Part shown: positions 61,941-64,000 of the stretch, in pieces
Layout of the letters: each line of letters opens with the position of its first letter
Numbering within the stretch: position 1 is the stretch's first letter
Assembly: GCA_028679075.1 (NCBI GenBank)
Contig: JAJRCF010000001.1
Coordinates: forward strand, 1 to 64,000
Source: Methanoregula sp.
GTDB lineage: Archaea > Halobacteriota > Methanomicrobia > Methanomicrobiales > Methanospirillaceae
Direction of reading: 5' to 3'
Length of the DNA: 64,000 nt
Notes under the pieces: model-generated
The model's database searches: none
Told to the model about the DNA's origin: nothing
What the model saw: the letters and a program-made list of their open reading frames with translations, nothing else
Program-made: the position numbers and the translations under genes

Positions 61941-63342
61941 CGCTTCCCTCTTCCTTCAGCCGCCACCGGCCTCCCGTGATCCATTCTGCGGGCAGCCCGC
62001 GGGACTGCTGCCACCCGGACAACTTTTCCGTCCATCCCTGCCAGAGGTCCGGGTAGTCCTCTGCGATCATGTGTAATAATGCCATATCACTGGACGGGCA
62101 CATGAAGCAACCGATCCGGTCCAGCCGGTGCCGGTACAGGACATTGTACGGCGCCTGCTCCCGCAGGATGTACAGCCAGACATGGAGGGCAGTCCAGTTA
62201 TGGATCGGGGCCGCAGAGAGCTGGGCCCGTACGTTCCGGTTCCTCCAGACCCGCTCGCTCTGCGCCCGGGCTGCCGATTCGTACCGCCTCTGGCCAATGA
62301 ACGAGAGGCATTCGCCCCACCGTTCCGTGATCAGGTTTAAGACCGGCGTCAGCTTGCAGACCTTGCAGCACCAGCGGGCATTGACCGCGGGCGGTCCCTG
62401 CTTTTCGAACGTCTCCCAGAAGGTATTGATGCCGTTCGTGCGGAGCACTTCAAGGCCGTACTTTTCCGAGACTTCCTTCACATTCGCGTACGTCTCCGGG
62501 AACTCGAGGCCGGTATCGGCAAAGAGAAGCGGGACCCTGCCCACTGCTTTCATCACCACGAGCAGGGTGGCGAGGCTGTCCTTGCCACCGGAGTACGAGA
62601 CATTGGCAACAAGACCGGGGTTCCGTTCCGTAACCGCTTTTATGAACGCGACGGCTTCTGCTTCCGTATTCTCAAGCACGCGGGCATTTGCCAAGACCGC
62701 ATCGTCCCATGTGGCTGCGCCGGGCACGATCTGCGATCCGATATTGCGCCGGGTCCGGACCACGGAGCCTTTCCCCATTGTCCGTGCCGTGGCAGCGTCG
62801 ACCTTTGCCCGGCCGACACCAATGCAGGTGCCGTCCCGGGCCAGGATGAAAACCTCATCGCCGGCCCGGACCGAGTCCTCAATGGAGACGAGGCCGGGTG
62901 CGAGCACGCTCATGCCCTGGTCGCGGATGAACGGGACTGCATCGTCGCTCACAACCACGACCCGTTTTGTGGGGGTGAAGAGCCGGCACGCCTCGGGCCG
63001 GGGCACCGGTTCCCACCGGCGCTCGTCCGGGAAATACCGGATGATGCCGGCAACTCCACCGCCAGCGATCACTTCTTCCATCCGGTCCTTGTCGGGCACC
63101 TTGTTCAGGAGCGCAATATGCCCTTCCGGTATGAGGGGGGCGCCGAAATGTTCCGTATAGATCCGGTTGATCAGCGCAATGTCATCGGGAAATGCCGGGC
63201 GTGCATCTCCCGGGGGCGTGACCGGGACTTCCCGGGTCTCGGCACCGCAGGCACAGCGTTTTGAGAGTACCGGAGTATGGCAGGCATCGCACCAGCGGAG
63301 CAGGATCTTGCCAAGATAGGAGGGGTGCATCTCTCTACCCAT
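61918..63342 (-). CDS. PUA and PAPS-reductase-family protein with zinc sites
   Basis: A 474-residue protein. The N-terminus has a Cys cluster (RWCDACHTPVLSKRCACG). A PUA-like domain follows (VSIEDSVRAGDEVFILARDG, CIGVGRAKVDAATARTMGKG). The C-terminal half is a PP-loop ATPase of the PAPS-reductase type (VANVSYSGGKDSLATLLVV, LLFADTGLEFPET) with WCCKVCK and RIGCFMCPS Cys pairs that may hold a cluster. It probably acts on RNA or in sulfur transfer rather than sulfate reduction; the exact reaction is unknown. The start at 63342 follows GGAG. Confidence 0.82.
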   Translation of the reverse strand: MGREMHPSYLGKILLRWCDACHTPVLSKRCACGAETREVPVTPPGDARPAFPDDIALINRIYTEHFGAPLIPEGHIALLNKVPDKDRMEEVIAGGGVAGIIRYFPDERRWEPVPRPEACRLFTPTKRVVVVSDDAVPFIRDQGMSVLAPGLVSIEDSVRAGDEVFILARDGTCIGVGRAKVDAATARTMGKGSVVRTRRNIGSQIVPGAATWDDAVLANARVLENTEAEAVAFIKAVTERNPGLVANVSYSGGKDSLATLLVVMKAVGRVPLLFADTGLEFPETYANVKEVSEKYGLEVLRTNGINTFWETFEKQGPPAVNARWCCKVCKLTPVLNLITERWGECLSFIGQRRYESAARAQSERVWRNRNVRAQLSAAPIHNWTALHVWLYILREQAPYNVLYRHRLDRIGCFMCPSSDMALLHMIAEDYPDLWQGWTEKLSGWQQSRGLPAEWITGGRWRLKEEGSDDADSHY

Positions 63343-63430
63343 ACGTGCTCCGGAAATAAAAAATGAGCCGGCGCCCCGGACAATAATCGCTTCACACGCC
63401 GGGAAGGGCGTGTCCGTTGGGGGGATTATT

Positions 63431-63456
63431 GATAAATACCCATCCTTCACACAGGT
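63431..63456 (+). promoter_or_regulatory. TATA box of the MnhF/MnhG operon
   Basis: GATAAATACC (63431-63440) is centred about 22 bp before the ATG at 63457, so transcription should start at or just before the gene. Confidence 0.5.
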
Positions 63457-63726
63457 ATGGTAGACATGATCGATACCTGGCTCTTTGCCGCATTCTGCCT
63501 TGCGCTCCTCACGGTGGGGGCGCTCATCCGCGTGTTCCGCTCAGCGAAACGGGATGACCGGTACCTCGCCGCAATGGTCGCAGTCATGACCGGCGCGGCA
63601 GTGGGACTTACCGTAAGTATCGGCATGGGGACCATCCTCATCCTTGACATCACCATCATCCTTGCACTGCTCTGCTTTGCCGGTATCATTGCAAAGGCGA
63701 AGTTCACCGGGGGTGCCGGAGCATGA
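63457..63726 (+). CDS. MnhF/MrpF-like antiporter-module subunit
   Basis: An 89-residue protein with three TM helices (LFAAFCLALLTVGALIRVFR, MVAVMTGAAVGLTVSIGMG, LDITIILALLCFAGIIAKAK) and the MrpF-type RSAKRDDR loop. In methanogens such subunits (MbhB/EhbB type) belong to membrane-bound energy-converting hydrogenases. It is the first gene of the operon and overlaps the next by ATGA. Confidence 0.8.
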   Translation: MVDMIDTWLFAAFCLALLTVGALIRVFRSAKRDDRYLAAMVAVMTGAAVGLTVSIGMGTILILDITIILALLCFAGIIAKAKFTGGAGA

Positions 63727-64000
63727 GCTCGCTTGTTGCCGATATCATCATCTGGGCCCTCCTTGCCGGAGGGGTCGGGTTCGTGGCACTCGGCTTTGTG
63801 GGACTCCTGATCTTCCCGGATATAAAGAGCCGGCAGTTCACGGCATCGCGGGCCACGCTGATCGGGATCAGCCTTGTCACAATATCAGCAGTCCTGTACG
63901 GGATCAATGGTTTTCTTGGAGGCGGGGGAGATAGTTATGCGATCCTCGTCATCCACACGGTCTTCCTCTTTGCCATTCTTGCAATTGGCAGCATTGTGAT
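63723..64000 (+). CDS. MnhG/MrpG-like subunit, cut by window end
   Basis: The visible 92 codons show three TM helices (IIWALLAGGVGFVALGFVGL, LIGISLVTISAVLYGI, IHTVFLFAILAIGS) and the MrpG-type GFVGLLIFPDIKSRQFTAS motif. The C-terminus lies beyond the window. Position after the MnhF-like gene fits an Mbh/Ehb-type operon. Confidence 0.8.
   Translation, partial: MSSLVADIIIWALLAGGVGFVALGFVGLLIFPDIKSRQFTASRATLIGISLVTISAVLYGINGFLGGGGDSYAILVIHTVFLFAILAIGSIV

Overview
The window is archaeal and reads as a chromosome segment of a methanogen of the order Methanomicrobiales, most likely Methanoregula or a close relative. The evidence is Sep-tRNA:Cys-tRNA synthase, aIF1A, TFE, Trm56, archaeal AlaRS, the methanogen sulfide-assimilation trio (COG1900-CBS, NIL-ferredoxin, UPF0280), surface proteins with a PGF-pre-PGF-like domain, Shine-Dalgarno sites matching the archaeal 16S end, and many TATA boxes about 25 bp before leaderless-looking starts. 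The genus is an inference: the SynChlorMet (Scm) cassette, present here, is known from Methanoregula. No rRNA, CRISPR array or transposase is visible. There is one tRNA (Leu, GAG).

Layout. 1-7600: a minus-strand run (MarR, MATE, HD, aIF1A, zinc protein), a 7TM-PAS histidine kinase, an HTH/membrane gene pair, then a 60-aa ORF overlapping SepCysS. 7600-9000: decayed toxin-antitoxin remnants broken by hairpin repeats, then an intact HepT/MntA pair. 9400-12930: two divergent secreted/membrane proteins (beta-propeller, beta-helix). 12930-17670: a gene-poor region of palindromes and degenerate 25-bp repeats, then an AT-rich island with an OLD-type ATPase-TOPRIM gene and a convergent membrane J-domain gene. 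17670-24800: double-domain PPK2, ThiI, a YVTN surface protein, two mosaic hairpin-repeat clusters, and small conserved genes. 24870-29000: Cache lipoprotein, Yip1-like membrane protein and zinc-ribbon membrane protein.

29120-40590 is the most interesting part: a SynChlorMet-type RiPP cassette. It has two ScmA-like precursors with a shared leader and hypervariable cores carrying six cysteines about every 11 residues, two radical SAM/SPASM proteins, two PqqD-like proteins, a P-loop/signal-peptidase fusion (ScmC-like), a GT-C-like membrane protein, an ABC exporter and a nucleotidyltransferase. The precursor plus the 3' end of scmF has been duplicated in tandem. scmE carries an in-frame TGA exactly at the second cysteine of its CX2CX5CX3C motif.

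40700-48830 is housekeeping: tRNA-Leu, an ACT regulator, HD/TFE/ATP-grasp/Trm56, the sulfide-to-homocysteine operon, and Nif3 with a SWIM protein. 48980-56920 is signalling: CheW, a PAS chemoreceptor, a 1267-residue poly-HAMP chemoreceptor, and a divergent wHTH-PAS-PAS kinase. 57000-64000 holds AlaRS with a membrane wHTH gene, a secreted protein, HisH, a PUA/PAPS-reductase-like protein, and the start of an MnhF/MnhG (Mbh-like) operon cut by the window end.
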